A program made the position numbers and the translations under genes. Below are positions 51,327 through 60,609 of a DNA stretch of 64,000 bases, piece after piece. This DNA is from an uncultured Eubacteriales bacterium (GTDB taxonomy: Bacteria; Bacillota; Clostridia; Christensenellales; CAG-917): NCBI GenBank assembly GCA_900545885.1, contig URAF01000006.1:1-64000 (forward strand). Direction: 5' to 3'. The stretch's first letter is position 1. Each line of letters begins with the position of its first letter. The notes below the pieces were generated by a model. That model was not told where the DNA came from, made no database searches, and saw only the letters and a list, made by a program, of their open reading frames with translations.

Positions 51327-52497
51327 AAAAAGTTCTGGCGTATCCGCCGCGGCGCGCAAACTCCGCAACGCTTTTATGAAAAGAAAATGGTTGGTCATCG
51401 TGCTTATCGCCGCCATACTCATTTTCTTCGGGCGTGTTGTGGACAACAAGTCGCTTAAACAGTCGGCAATAGTGATTGGTCTCGGCATAGACAAAGCGGA
51501 CAACGCGTTCACGGTGTCCACTCAATCCGTCGTCATAACGGGCGGCGCGGGCGAGGGACAGTCGTCGCAATCGTACGTCGTATATTCCGCCGAAGGCAAA
51601 ACCGTGTCCGAAGCCCTCGACAAAATTTCGCAGCATATGGGACTGCTCGTATCCCTTTCGCATTGCAACGTGCTGGTTCTGTCGCAAAACGTTTTGCGCT
51701 CCGACCTCGAACTGCTCGTGGCTCCGCTTATTGGTGCGTACGCTCTGCCCGAACAGGCAGTCGTCACATCCTGCACGGAAAAGCCGTCCGACATACTTGC
51801 CGCGCGAACGGGCACAACGGTTGCCGCTTCGTATTTCATTCAGTCATCGCTCCTGCAGAACCTCGGCGGCGACGGACTTGCAATGGTAACCGTCAAAGAC
51901 TTTCTCGCGCACACTCTGTCGCGGAGCGCAAGCGTCAACATTCCGCTTGTCGAACTCGAAAAACTGGAAGACAACCCGCAGACGCCCGACGGCGAAAGCA
52001 AAGACAATTTTCAGTTGATTATGAACCGCAATCTCGTCGTGTCCGAAAACGGCAGTTTCGTTCTGGAAGAAGAACCCGCACAGGCAGCAACTCTGCTCAT
52101 ACAGCATAAAGTGCTCGGCAAGCTCTCGCCCGTTCTTCCTACGGGCGAAGCCGTGGAATTCCGTGTGCTCGACGTCAAGTCGTCGGCAAAGGCAGACGGA
52201 ATGAGCGTACACGCGGAGATAGAAATCAAGGTTTCGTTTATGGAAGCGCAGAACACGCCGTCGGACGAACGTATAACCCCGTCTTCCCCGATAGTCAAAG
52301 CGGCCGCGAAAGAACTCGAAAAGGAAATTGCCGAAAACCTGTATCTCTGTTACACGCTGTCAGTCGAAAACAATGCGGATTTCCTGCACCTCGAAAACGA
52401 AGTCTACAAGAAGATGGGCAGACATACGCCCGAAAATTGTCTTTCCGACATTGCGTTTTCCTGTTCGGTGAAAGTTACCGTGTCCGAAAACGGTTGA
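51319..52497 (+). CDS. gerAC: Spore germinant receptor subunit C (Ger(x)C family), membrane-anchored
   Basis: This 392-residue protein starts at ATG 51319 with GGGAGG 8 bases upstream; GTG 51310 is in frame but overlaps that site. Ger(x)C motifs are SAIVIGLGIDKADN, HCNVLVLSQNV and PLIGAYALPEQAVV, with a C-terminal domain starting near ILIQHKVLGKLSPVLPTG-like residues (TLLIQHKVLGKLSPVLP). GerC subunits are normally lipoproteins. Here the N-terminus (RKWLVIVLIAAILIFFGRVV) is a membrane helix with no cysteine, so it must be anchored by that helix. It is the last gene of the receptor operon. Confidence 0.87.
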   Translation: MTEKSSGVSAAARKLRNAFMKRKWLVIVLIAAILIFFGRVVDNKSLKQSAIVIGLGIDKADNAFTVSTQSVVITGGAGEGQSSQSYVVYSAEGKTVSEALDKISQHMGLLVSLSHCNVLVLSQNVLRSDLELLVAPLIGAYALPEQAVVTSCTEKPSDILAARTGTTVAASYFIQSSLLQNLGGDGLAMVTVKDFLAHTLSRSASVNIPLVELEKLEDNPQTPDGESKDNFQLIMNRNLVVSENGSFVLEEEPAQAATLLIQHKVLGKLSPVLPTGEAVEFRVLDVKSSAKADGMSVHAEIEIKVSFMEAQNTPSDERITPSSPIVKAAAKELEKEIAENLYLCYTLSVENNADFLHLENEVYKKMGRHTPENCLSDIAFSCSVKVTVSENG

Positions 52498-52735
52498 TTT
52501 GTGCGTATACCGTCCGTTGCCGCAATTTCTATTCTGTGGTTGCGGTGTTCCGCGCCGCGGTCTTTCGCTTTTGCGATAGCTTTCGTCCCGCCGACGTGTC
52601 CGCACCGCTGACGTGTCCGTGCCGCCGATGCGTCCGTGCCGCTCTGTTTCGTTCTTGCGGTTAATTGTGCCATGCGATTTTCTCGCGGTTGTCGCCATAC
52701 GCGGAAAACGGGAATAAAATGTAGCGGAGGCGACA

Positions 52736-53044
52736 ATGGACTATCTTCTTCCGTCTGACGAAACAATGAAAAAGATGGCTGCCGAATACTCGCGTATGCT
52801 TTCGGACGTCGACAAAAAAGCCGCCGCGCTGACCTGCTCCGCGCCCGTCGGCAAGGACGGCGAAACGACGCTCTGCGGCTGTCTTTCGGGGGCGCAACTC
52901 CTATTTGCGCTTTACTTTGCCTTTGCTTTGGGGTATAATTCGGGATATGGAAATGCAGTTGCTGACTCCGACGGAAATATGGGAAGGCTTCAATCCCGTA
53001 AAAGAAGGGACGGAGACTTCGATTATTTCTTCCCGCGAAAATGA
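52736..53044 (+). CDS. Small protein of unknown function overlapping the next gene
   Basis: A 102-codon frame opens at ATG 52736 behind a strong GCGGAGG. The first ~70 codons use GAC, GCC, GGC and AAA like neighbouring genes. The protein starts MDYLLPSDETMKKMAAEYSR, with CxC pairs near residue 47, and has a hydrophobic segment GAQLLFALYFAFALGY (about 52-67) that may be a membrane helix. The last ~33 codons overlap the following gene in another frame and give an unusual basic tail. A sequence error that hides a different C-terminus is possible. No family recognised. Confidence 0.55.
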   Translation: MDYLLPSDETMKKMAAEYSRMLSDVDKKAAALTCSAPVGKDGETTLCGCLSGAQLLFALYFAFALGYNSGYGNAVADSDGNMGRLQSRKRRDGDFDYFFPRK

Positions 53045-54626
53045 CAACGTCGTCACAACCGACGTCTTTTTCACTTCCGAAAAAACCGAAAGCGGAAGAG
53101 TCAGGGTTTTTGCAAGAATAAGCTACGACTCGCGCTGGCGCGACGCACGCCCCGCCGTGCTTATTCTGCCGTCGCTTGACGCGTCCAGACGATTCGAGGA
53201 CGTTACGGGGTCGCTTGTCAAAGAAGGTTACGTCGTGTGCCTGTGCGACTATGCGGGCAACTTCGGCGGAACGGAAGACAAGCCCCATACGACCTATCCC
53301 GACGAACTGGCGTATGCCGCGGCACCCGCCTGCGAAAAGAATATGTACCGCGTTGTCACGACCGCACGCGAAACGCCTTGGTTCCAATGGGCAAAAGTGG
53401 CACGTCGCGCAATAACGATGATTGCCGAACTCCGCTACGTCGACGCGGAAAGAATAGGCGTAATCGGAATGGAAGCGGGAGCACAGATTGCCTGGCAGGT
53501 TGCAGGCATGGACGGCAGAGTCCGCGCACTCGTTCCCGTAAACGGGGGCGGCTACCTCTGGCGGCGCAACGTATCGCGTTTCGAGGGCAACACCCTGCCA
53601 ACCGATGACGAAGAAAGAGCTTTTTCCGCGGGCGTTGGTGCGGAAACTTACGCAAGGTTCGTGTCCTGCCCCACCTGTTATATCGTGTCGTCCAACTCCG
53701 TTTACACCGACATCGACCGCGCAGGCGACATTTTGTCGCTAGTGCCCGCCAAATCCAAAATAATGATGACCGTCCGCGGCAGCGCGGAACAGGTCAGCGT
53801 GTCCGTCTACAACAGCCTCATCGCATGGATGAGAAAGAACTTCGCGCATGACAGCGAACCAGTCATGCCGCCTTCCGTGTCTTTCCGCGCGGACGAAAAC
53901 ACGCTTTATCTTCAACTCAAATGCCCTTCCTCGACGGTTGCCGTCGACGCATATTATTCAACGGGCGAAGCCGTTTCTTTCGCAAGATACTGGGTTCATC
54001 TCGAAGACGCCCAGCAGGTCGGCGAAAACGAATATGTGTATATGGTGCCCGTCACCGACCCCGACGCGCTCACTTTCGCGTTTGCGTCCGTTCGCTCCGA
54101 CGACGGAATTATCGCAAGTTCACCCGTTGAAGCGGCGCGCCCGTCCGAACTCGGTATGAGCCGCAAAAAATCCTTGCCCGCGGGCGGCGGAAGAATTGTT
54201 TACTCCGGCGAAATGGGCACGGGACTTTTCTGGGTCACTACAAAAGACTTTTTCCTCGACGACTCCGTCCTCGGCACCGCAAAAGGTCCGTTCGGAATAA
54301 AAGGCATATGCACGACAAAAGGCAATCTCATGCTCTGCCGCAGTACGCAGGCGGAGTTCGCATGCGACAAAAGCGCAATCCTGCAAATGGACGTGTCCAG
54401 CGAAACCGACCGCACAATTACGTTTGCCTTCCTCTCCTACCCCGACAGAATTACATACCGTTGCACGGTGAACGTGAAAGGCGGAGACTTCTGGCAGAAA
54501 GTCAGAATTGTTGCCGCAGACTGCAAAAGCGAAGAAGGCAGACCGCTTTCCAAGTTCGGAGCGTGCAAACTCATGACGGTCACGGACGCCGAAAACGTAC
54601 TGTTCAACAATATTGTGTGGATTTGA
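52947..54626 (+). CDS. Alpha/beta-hydrolase-like protein without the catalytic serine
   Basis: This protein has 559 residues from ATG 52947; ATG 52953 is also possible, and neither has a strong ribosome binding site. A TATAAT at 52934-52939 could be its -10. The N-terminal ~320 residues look like an esterase/acetyl-xylan-esterase type alpha/beta hydrolase: PAVLILPSLDASRRFEDVTG, LCDYAGNFGGTE, a helix with WAKVARRAITMIAEL and the nucleophile elbow strand ERIGVIGMEAGAQIAWQV. The elbow is GMEAG, with Glu176 where Ser belongs. The C-terminal ~230 residues are beta-rich. It is either a pseudoenzyme or uses a different nucleophile. No signal peptide is seen. Confidence 0.78.
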   Translation: MEMQLLTPTEIWEGFNPVKEGTETSIISSRENDNVVTTDVFFTSEKTESGRVRVFARISYDSRWRDARPAVLILPSLDASRRFEDVTGSLVKEGYVVCLCDYAGNFGGTEDKPHTTYPDELAYAAAPACEKNMYRVVTTARETPWFQWAKVARRAITMIAELRYVDAERIGVIGMEAGAQIAWQVAGMDGRVRALVPVNGGGYLWRRNVSRFEGNTLPTDDEERAFSAGVGAETYARFVSCPTCYIVSSNSVYTDIDRAGDILSLVPAKSKIMMTVRGSAEQVSVSVYNSLIAWMRKNFAHDSEPVMPPSVSFRADENTLYLQLKCPSSTVAVDAYYSTGEAVSFARYWVHLEDAQQVGENEYVYMVPVTDPDALTFAFASVRSDDGIIASSPVEAARPSELGMSRKKSLPAGGGRIVYSGEMGTGLFWVTTKDFFLDDSVLGTAKGPFGIKGICTTKGNLMLCRSTQAEFACDKSAILQMDVSSETDRTITFAFLSYPDRITYRCTVNVKGGDFWQKVRIVAADCKSEEGRPLSKFGACKLMTVTDAENVLFNNIVWI

Positions 54627-54652
54627 CGCGCTCCGCGCATAGAATTAATGCT

Positions 54653-55234
54653 ATGGAAGAAGATTACCGCTTTATAGACGATACGCCGCAAAAGAAAAAA
54701 CGCGTAGCAATCGCGCTGATTGCCGTCGCCGTAATTCTGGCGATAGCGGTGGTGTCTGCCGTGCTGGTGAAAGAATACGTCCTTGCGACGTTCATCGTGG
54801 ACGGCGCGTCTATGTACCCCACCCTCGACGGCGGCGGAAGCGCCCTCGACGACGGCGAAGTGCTGGTGCTCAACCGAGTTGCAAAAATCCGCCGCGGCGA
54901 CATTATCGTGTTCGAGTACGACTGGGATACGGACGCGGGCGTCGAACCGCACGCGCTTGTCAAACGCGTCATCGGAGTCGGCGGCGACGAAATCGAAATC
55001 ACCGACAACGTGCTTTACGTCAACGGCGAACAAGTGAACGAAACATACCTTGCCGCGCCAATGGTAACGCCCGACATAAAACTCACAGTACCTGCGGGGC
55101 ACTATTTCGTTATGGGTGACAACCGCAACAACAGCAACGACAGCCGACACATCGGTTGCGTGCCCGAAGACAAAGTGGTCGGCAGATGCTTTCTGATTGT
55201 GGGCACAAACAAATCCCTTCGCTTCCCGAATTGA
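54653..55234 (+). CDS. lepB: Signal peptidase I
   Basis: This enzyme removes signal peptides from exported proteins. The 193-residue type II membrane protein has one N-terminal helix (about 17-39), the catalytic Ser53 in VDGASMYPTL and Lys104 in HALVKRVIGVGGDEIEI. The conserved box GHYFVMGDNRNNSNDSR follows. It is the short Gram-positive (Sip) type. The frame is open far upstream, but ATG 54653 starts the conserved protein, 26 bases after the preceding stop. The ribosome binding site is weak. Confidence 0.92.
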   Translation: MEEDYRFIDDTPQKKKRVAIALIAVAVILAIAVVSAVLVKEYVLATFIVDGASMYPTLDGGGSALDDGEVLVLNRVAKIRRGDIIVFEYDWDTDAGVEPHALVKRVIGVGGDEIEITDNVLYVNGEQVNETYLAAPMVTPDIKLTVPAGHYFVMGDNRNNSNDSRHIGCVPEDKVVGRCFLIVGTNKSLRFPN

Positions 55235-55329
55235 ACCGCACAAACGCGAACTCAATCAATTACTTTCGCGACGGCGTGGCTTGTCTAATTTTTGACACAA
55301 ACAACATTTTATCGTTGCAAAACAATAAG

Positions 55330-55356
55330 AAAAACGCGCGATTGCGCGTTTTTTTG
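55330..55356 (+). terminator. Terminator after lepB
   Basis: CGCGC and GCGCG arms around GATT, flanked by five A and seven T. Confidence 0.82.
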
Positions 55357-55463
55357 TTTTTTGATATGTTTTGTTTTTCTGCCGCATGTTTTGTCGGTTT
55401 TTTTGCAGTTTTGATTTTCAACCGCGGATTTATGCGAGCTGTTTTTCAAAGGATTTGCGCGGT

Positions 55464-56828
55464 TTACTTTTCTGCGGCTTCCTGTTTTGCTTCCTTTCTC
55501 GGCTTGCGATAGTACGCCGCAAGTCTGGACTCCCAGCCTTTGATTATGTTGTCGTTGTAGTTGCGCGGAATGTTCTTTGCGCATCTGTAAGCCATAAGGC
55601 TCTTTTGCAACATATTGTTGATTTTGAGCAGTGTGCCCAGTTTCTTGAACCCCGCAACGCCTATCTTTCTGAACGCTTCGGCGACGCCTACTCTCATCAT
55701 TCCGCCGCCCGCCAGCTTCCCGATTTCGTCGTTGGTGAGCAGGTCGGAACCGAGCATCCAGTCCAGCATTTCGTTGTTCATGTTGAGCACGCCGCGTTTA
55801 AGCACGTCTATCGCGCAATGCTCCGCTCCGAATTCGCGGTACACTTTGACCTGATAACGCCACAGTCTGCTTGCCTTGAAAAGTTCCTTGCCTTTATAGC
55901 CGCGCGACATGTTTTCGCCGACTGTCTGCGCAAGCAGCATTCCCGCAAGCATGGACGACGCAATGCCGCTTCCGAGCATGGGAATTGTCATGTATGCGCT
56001 GTCGCCCACCGCAGCGTAGCCGTCCGCCACCATTCTGGTTGCGGGATAACGCACGGGTATGCGGCACACTATTCCGCCGCGCATAACGCGGTTGCCGATT
56101 GTGGGATTGTTCTTCTTCAAATCCGCAAGCGCGTCCGCAAGCTGTTTGTCCGTCATTTTGCCCAGTCTGCCGACAAGCACGTTGACAAGTCCGGGGTCGT
56201 TGTCCTGAATTGCCCACGATATGCCCGCCTCGCCCATATGTTTGAGGTAAGCTTTGTTTGTGTATCTGGGTGCGGGTGCTTCGGTGTCCTTTTCATAAAA
56301 CGCACGGTATGCGACAAACACTTCGTCGTCGCGGCATTCCGTTATTCCGAGTTCACGCGGCAACGCTTTGCGGAGTGCGGAGTCAACGCCCATTGCGTCG
56401 ACAACCAGATCGGCGGGAACTTCTTCGCCATTCACGATTATACCCGCTACTCTTCCTTCCTGTACGACGGGCGCGGTGACTTTTGCTCCGAACACGATTT
56501 TTGCAACTTCCGCGGCGCGGTCGCAAAGCAGCTTGTTGAGCGGTCTGCGCTCCACCGAATAATCCGCGTGCTCTTCGTCCTGTCTGAACTCACGCACTAC
56601 CTCGCCGAAAGGCGAAACGAAAGTCCAGCTCTTTTTCTTGAAACGTTCCTCGGGCATATCGATTGACAGGCGACGGAAAATTCTCGGGTTTACGTCGTCG
56701 TGCCAGTCGTAACGCATTTCGTCGAGGCTTGCCGCCTTTTCGTAGACGGTGACGTCCAGCCCCAGCCTGCCCAGTTTTTCGGCGGCAACCAATCCGCCAA
56801 GCCCTGCTCCGGCAACTACTACTTTCAT
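55464..56828 (-). CDS. FAD-dependent oxidoreductase (geranylgeranyl-reductase-like)
   Basis: This 454-residue flavoprotein starts at ATG 56828 behind AGAGGA; the longer frame to 56921 runs through the promoter. The N-terminal dinucleotide motif is VVVAGAGLGGLVAAEKLGRL. The second FAD motif is GYAAVGDSAYMTIPMLGSGI (residues about 285-305), where GD contacts the ribityl chain. The arrangement fits the PHBH/geranylgeranyl reductase superfamily. A C-terminal helical region ends in basic and alanine-rich residues. Substrate unknown; family members reduce isoprenoid or lipid double bonds or hydroxylate aromatics. Confidence 0.8.
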   Translation of the reverse strand: MKVVVAGAGLGGLVAAEKLGRLGLDVTVYEKAASLDEMRYDWHDDVNPRIFRRLSIDMPEERFKKKSWTFVSPFGEVVREFRQDEEHADYSVERRPLNKLLCDRAAEVAKIVFGAKVTAPVVQEGRVAGIIVNGEEVPADLVVDAMGVDSALRKALPRELGITECRDDEVFVAYRAFYEKDTEAPAPRYTNKAYLKHMGEAGISWAIQDNDPGLVNVLVGRLGKMTDKQLADALADLKKNNPTIGNRVMRGGIVCRIPVRYPATRMVADGYAAVGDSAYMTIPMLGSGIASSMLAGMLLAQTVGENMSRGYKGKELFKASRLWRYQVKVYREFGAEHCAIDVLKRGVLNMNNEMLDWMLGSDLLTNDEIGKLAGGGMMRVGVAEAFRKIGVAGFKKLGTLLKINNMLQKSLMAYRCAKNIPRNYNDNIIKGWESRLAAYYRKPRKEAKQEAAEK

Positions 56829-56942
56829 ACTGTCCTCTTTCTCGATTGTTGTCTTTTCGCGGAAGAAATATCCGTCGACGCGCGCCGATATACGCGGGCA
56901 GCCCGCGGCGCGCAAGCGCAAAATCTCTCCCTAACCTCTTAT

Positions 56943-56971
56943 ATTTTATATCACAGTCGCAATATGTGCAA
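56943..56971 (-). promoter_or_regulatory. Promoter of the FAD oxidoreductase gene
   Basis: The minus strand reads TTGCAC, a 17-base spacer, then TAAAAT. Confidence 0.5.
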
Positions 56972-57033
56972 CAAATTTTTCCCCGAGGGGCTTTCGGCGT
57001 ATAACGCGGGGCGAAGGTGGCAATAATGAGGCT

Positions 57034-57510
57034 ATGTTCGATTTGCGTCGCCAGCTTGTAGTAGTATGTTTCGGAACGCCCGCCATCGCGGGCGACTCTC
57101 TCGGCCCCGAAGTGGGCACCCTTCTGCGCGAAGACAGCCGCTTTCCCGCGTTCGTTTACGGAACTCTCGACCACCCCATAACGGGCAAGAATATGTCCGA
57201 GTGGATGAAGTTCATAAAAGAAACGCACCGCGACGCGGTCATCGTGTCCGTCGACGCCTGCCTCGGCGACAAACGCCACCTCGGCAAAATTTCCGTTCGT
57301 TCGGACGGCGTGTGCCCTGCGGCGGTAGGCGGAAAAAAGACGCGGTTCGGCGACGTCGGGATTATCGCCGTCGTCGGAGACAAATCCGAAGACGCTCTTT
57401 CCGAACTTATGCAAGCAAACGCGGTTTATGTGTCGGAACTTGCACATAAAGTGTCTGATTTGATAAAAGAAGCCGTTTGCGGTTTTCGCGTAGCCGAAAC
57501 CGCGTTTTAA
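57034..57510 (+). CDS. yyaC: YyaC-type spore protein (DUF1256, germination-protease-like fold)
   Basis: This 158-residue protein matches the sporulation protein YyaC family: VCFGTPAIAGDSLGPEVGTL, FVYGTLDHPITGKNM, VSVDACLGDKRHLGKISVRS and GVCPAAVGGKKTRFGDVGII. The family is related to the GPR spore protease and hydrogenase-maturation protease fold, and is restricted to endospore formers. Its catalytic role is not established. ATG 57034 has only a short GAGG upstream. A promoter for sporulation sigma factors could not be defined. Confidence 0.87.
   Translation: MFDLRRQLVVVCFGTPAIAGDSLGPEVGTLLREDSRFPAFVYGTLDHPITGKNMSEWMKFIKETHRDAVIVSVDACLGDKRHLGKISVRSDGVCPAAVGGKKTRFGDVGIIAVVGDKSEDALSELMQANAVYVSELAHKVSDLIKEAVCGFRVAETAF
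57479..57508 (+). terminator. Weak terminator overlapping the yyaC end
   Basis: GCGGTTT and AAACCGC arms with an 11-base loop, followed by GTTTTAA that contains the stop codon. Confidence 0.5.
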
Positions 57511-57614
57511 TGATTGTTTAACTTGCCCGCACTATTATCTTCACGGAAAGCGGATTTTCGACGCCTTGCAACCGGCTGTTTCGCCGACTTCCAGCCTATA
57601 ATTCATTCAACGCG

Positions 57615-57643
57615 TTGACTTTTTTGCTTTTACTTTTTATAAT
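57615..57643 (+). promoter_or_regulatory. Promoter of ftsH
   Basis: TTGACT, a 17-base spacer, then TATAAT, leaving a leader of about 65 bases before ATG 57718. Confidence 0.75.
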
Positions 57644-57717
57644 ATAGTGCATATTATTTATGTTAAAGTGAAGTGCTTTAACTTTGCCGCCGTTTCACGC
57701 GGCGTGCGGGAGGTAAA

Positions 57718-59757
57718 ATGAAACCATCTACAAGGCGTACGATAATAATCGTTTCCGTTATCGTTCTCATCGCCCTCGCAATAATCCTTGCGCTCAGCCT
57801 TTCCGGCCCCAAGGAAATAGCTTTCAGCGGTGCGGGCACCACTCTCGAAAACCTCTATAAAGAAGGCAAAATCGACACTATCTACGTCGACGGCGGTTAC
57901 CGCGTAAACATCAAACTCGTCGGTGAGAAGAGTTATTCCTATTTCTGTTACATTTCAAGCCGCAGCGACATTCAGGACAACCTCACTCTCTGGGACACGC
58001 AAATCCAAAACGGAGGCGGTCAGGTTCCTACCGTAACGCTCGTCTACAACGACCCGTCCAGCACTTCAATGCTGACGTCTTTCCTCGTTCCCCTGCTCAT
58101 GATTGCTCTGCTTGCCATAGTGTTCGTCATCATTATGCGCAAGTCCAACGGAGCAAACAATAAAGCTCTCAACTTCGGCAAAACCAAGGCAACGCAGGTG
58201 CGTGACAGCAAAGTGCGTTTCACCGACGTCGCAGGTGCGGAAGAAGAAAAACAGGAGTTGCAGGAAATCGTCGACTTCCTAAAAGACCCCAAGAAATTTA
58301 CGGAAATCGGCGCAAGAATTCCCAAGGGCGTTCTGCTCGTAGGCCCTCCCGGAACAGGTAAAACCCTGTTTGCAAAAGCGGTTGCTGGCGAAGCCAACGT
58401 TCCTTTCTTCTCGATAAGCGGTTCGGACTTCGTCGAAATGTTCGTCGGTGTCGGTGCGTCGCGTGTTCGCGATTTGTTCGACCAGGCGAAAAAGAGTATG
58501 CCCTGCATAGTCTTCATCGACGAAATCGACGCGGTCGGTCGTCAGAGGGGCGCAGGTCTCGGCGGCGGCAACGACGAAAGAGAACAAACACTCAACCAGT
58601 TGCTCGTTCAGATGGACGGTTTCGAGTCCAACGACAGCATAATAGTTATGGCGGCAACCAACCGCGCGGACATTCTCGACCCCGCTCTTATGAGACCGGG
58701 CAGATTCGACCGACAGATTTACGTCAACGTTCCCGACGTCAAAGGCAGAGAGGAAATCTTCAAAGTTCACAGCCGCAACAAGCCGCTTGCGTCCAACATC
58801 AACTTCAAGAACCTTGCCCGTCTTACCTCGGGATTCACGGGTGCGGACATCGAAAACCTGCTTAACGAAGCCGCAATTCTCGCCGCGCGCGACAACCGCA
58901 AGCTCATAAGCATGGAAGATATATCCGAAGCCATCAACAAGGTTATCGCGGGTCCTGCGAAGAAGAGCCGCGTCGTCACCGAACGCGACAAGCGTATCAC
59001 CGCATACCACGAGTCCGGTCACGCAATCGTCGCAAAACTGTCAAAGAACTGCGACAACGTCCACGAGGTCAGCATCATACCTCGCGGTATGGCGGCGGGC
59101 TATACAATCACTCTGCCCGAGAACGACGACAACCATTACACCAAAAACAAACTGCTCGACCAGATTGCAATGATGCTGGGCGGCAGAGCCGCGGAAGAAA
59201 TCGTAATCAAAGACGTGTCCGCAGGCGCAAGCAACGATATTCAGCGCGCGTCCAAGATTGCGCGTAAGATGGTCACCGAATGGGGTATGTCCGACGAAAT
59301 CGGCAATCTTTATCTCGGTGCGTCCGAAGAAGTTTTCATCGGCCGCGACTATCAGACGCAACTCTCTTACAGCGACGAAATGGCTGCAAAAATCGATAAG
59401 GAAGTCAAATCCATCATCGACAAACAGTATCAGGTTGCGCTCAACATTCTGAAAGAAAACCGCGCAATCATGGACAAAATGGTCAAGGCTCTTTACGAGA
59501 AAGAGACCATTTGCGAAGCGGAAATCGATGCGTTGTTCGAAACGGGCGAAGTCCCCGCAACCGACACCGCAGCAACCAACACAGCAGCAACCGACACCGC
59601 CACAGACGCAAAAGCCGAAGACAAAAAGGACTCTGCTCTTCCCGCAGCCGATAACGCCGCGGAAGTCAAAGCCGCAAACGTCCCCGCAAAAGCAAAACCC
59701 GCAAAAGCGGAAAAATCGGCTTCTTCCGACGACAATAAGTCCGAGGACGACAAATAA
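57718..59757 (+). CDS. ftsH: ATP-dependent zinc metalloprotease FtsH
   Basis: FtsH is a membrane AAA+ protease that degrades misfolded membrane proteins and regulators. The 679-residue protein has two helices (about 8-28 and 120-142) framing a short outer domain. Walker A is GPPGTGKT at 209-216, Walker B is IVFIDEIDAVGR, and SRH residues are in NRADILDPALMRPGRFDRQI. The zinc motif HESGH is at 431-435 with the third ligand in DVSAGASNDIQRA. The last ~70 residues are a low-complexity Thr/Ala then Lys/Asp tail, longer than in most homologues. ATG 57718 is preceded by GGGAGG. Confidence 0.97.
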   Translation: MKPSTRRTIIIVSVIVLIALAIILALSLSGPKEIAFSGAGTTLENLYKEGKIDTIYVDGGYRVNIKLVGEKSYSYFCYISSRSDIQDNLTLWDTQIQNGGGQVPTVTLVYNDPSSTSMLTSFLVPLLMIALLAIVFVIIMRKSNGANNKALNFGKTKATQVRDSKVRFTDVAGAEEEKQELQEIVDFLKDPKKFTEIGARIPKGVLLVGPPGTGKTLFAKAVAGEANVPFFSISGSDFVEMFVGVGASRVRDLFDQAKKSMPCIVFIDEIDAVGRQRGAGLGGGNDEREQTLNQLLVQMDGFESNDSIIVMAATNRADILDPALMRPGRFDRQIYVNVPDVKGREEIFKVHSRNKPLASNINFKNLARLTSGFTGADIENLLNEAAILAARDNRKLISMEDISEAINKVIAGPAKKSRVVTERDKRITAYHESGHAIVAKLSKNCDNVHEVSIIPRGMAAGYTITLPENDDNHYTKNKLLDQIAMMLGGRAAEEIVIKDVSAGASNDIQRASKIARKMVTEWGMSDEIGNLYLGASEEVFIGRDYQTQLSYSDEMAAKIDKEVKSIIDKQYQVALNILKENRAIMDKMVKALYEKETICEAEIDALFETGEVPATDTAATNTAATDTATDAKAEDKKDSALPAADNAAEVKAANVPAKAKPAKAEKSASSDDNKSEDDK

Positions 59758-59856
59758 CAGTTTCAATCCGCGCGCTTTACCGAGCCTTGCAAATTCGCAA
59801 CAACGTTTTTGCACCGAACGGATAACGCGCGCAGGATTTTCGTCATAGGGTTAAAT

Positions 59857-60606
59857 ATGGGAGACAAACAGAATATCGTTCCTTCGTGGAAGGAAATCCG
59901 CGAAGCAAAAAAGGCAGACCTCAAAGCCGTTATGGACAAAGACCCCGCCGCCACTTCCGAGTGGTCGGTGCGTCTTACTTATGCGGGATACAAGGCACTG
60001 TCCGCTTACCGTCTGGCACACAGACTTTATCTCAAAGGCCACCCCACTCTCGCAAAACTGGTTGCTAACAACGCGCGCAGGCGCACGGGCGTTGAAATTC
60101 ACCCTGCCGCAAAAATCGGCAAAGGCATTCTCATCGACCACGGCAGCGGCGTTGTCATCGGCGAAACCGCGGAAGTCGGCGACGGGTGCGTGCTTTATCA
60201 GGGCGTTACGCTCGGCGGCACGGGCAAGGATACGGGCAAACGCCACCCCACCCTCGAAAACGACGTAATGGTAAGCGCAGGCGCCAAAGTTCTCGGTCCT
60301 CTGACCGTCGGCGCACACTCCAAAATAGGCGCGGGCAGCGTCGTGCTTAAATCCGTTCCGCCTTATTCCACCGTCGTAGGCGTTCCTGGACGCGTCGTCA
60401 AACAGGACGGCAAACGCGTTGCCGATATGGACCAGATACTTCTGCCCGATCCCATTATGGAAGAGTTCAAACGCCTGAACCGCCGTATTCACGAGCTGGA
60501 AAAAACGGTCGGCATAAACGCCTGTCAATACTCGCTCACAACTGACGAAAACAACGCCGCGGCACAAGCCGCAATCACGGAATTCGAGGGAGACAACAAA
60601 CGCTGA
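59857..60606 (+). CDS. cysE: Serine O-acetyltransferase
   Basis: CysE acetylates serine for cysteine synthesis. The 249-residue protein starts at ATG 59857; an in-frame extension to 59809 lacks a ribosome binding site. Conserved features are NNARRRTGVEIHPAAKIGKG, LIDHGSGVVIGETAEVGDGC (containing the catalytic Asp-His pair), QGVTLGGTGKDTGKRHPT and the left-handed beta-helix hexapeptide repeats after it. The C-terminal ~55 residues include a helix, LNRRIHELEKTVG. It lies 3 bases upstream of cysS, linking cysteine synthesis with its tRNA charging. Confidence 0.94.
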   Translation: MGDKQNIVPSWKEIREAKKADLKAVMDKDPAATSEWSVRLTYAGYKALSAYRLAHRLYLKGHPTLAKLVANNARRRTGVEIHPAAKIGKGILIDHGSGVVIGETAEVGDGCVLYQGVTLGGTGKDTGKRHPTLENDVMVSAGAKVLGPLTVGAHSKIGAGSVVLKSVPPYSTVVGVPGRVVKQDGKRVADMDQILLPDPIMEEFKRLNRRIHELEKTVGINACQYSLTTDENNAAAQAAITEFEGDNKR

Positions 60607-60609
60607 ATT

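Noticed and set aside
59758..59856. T-box riboswitch in front of cysE-cysS
   Set aside because: The gap is only 99 bases, with no T-box sequence (TGGNACCGCG) and no specifier stem.
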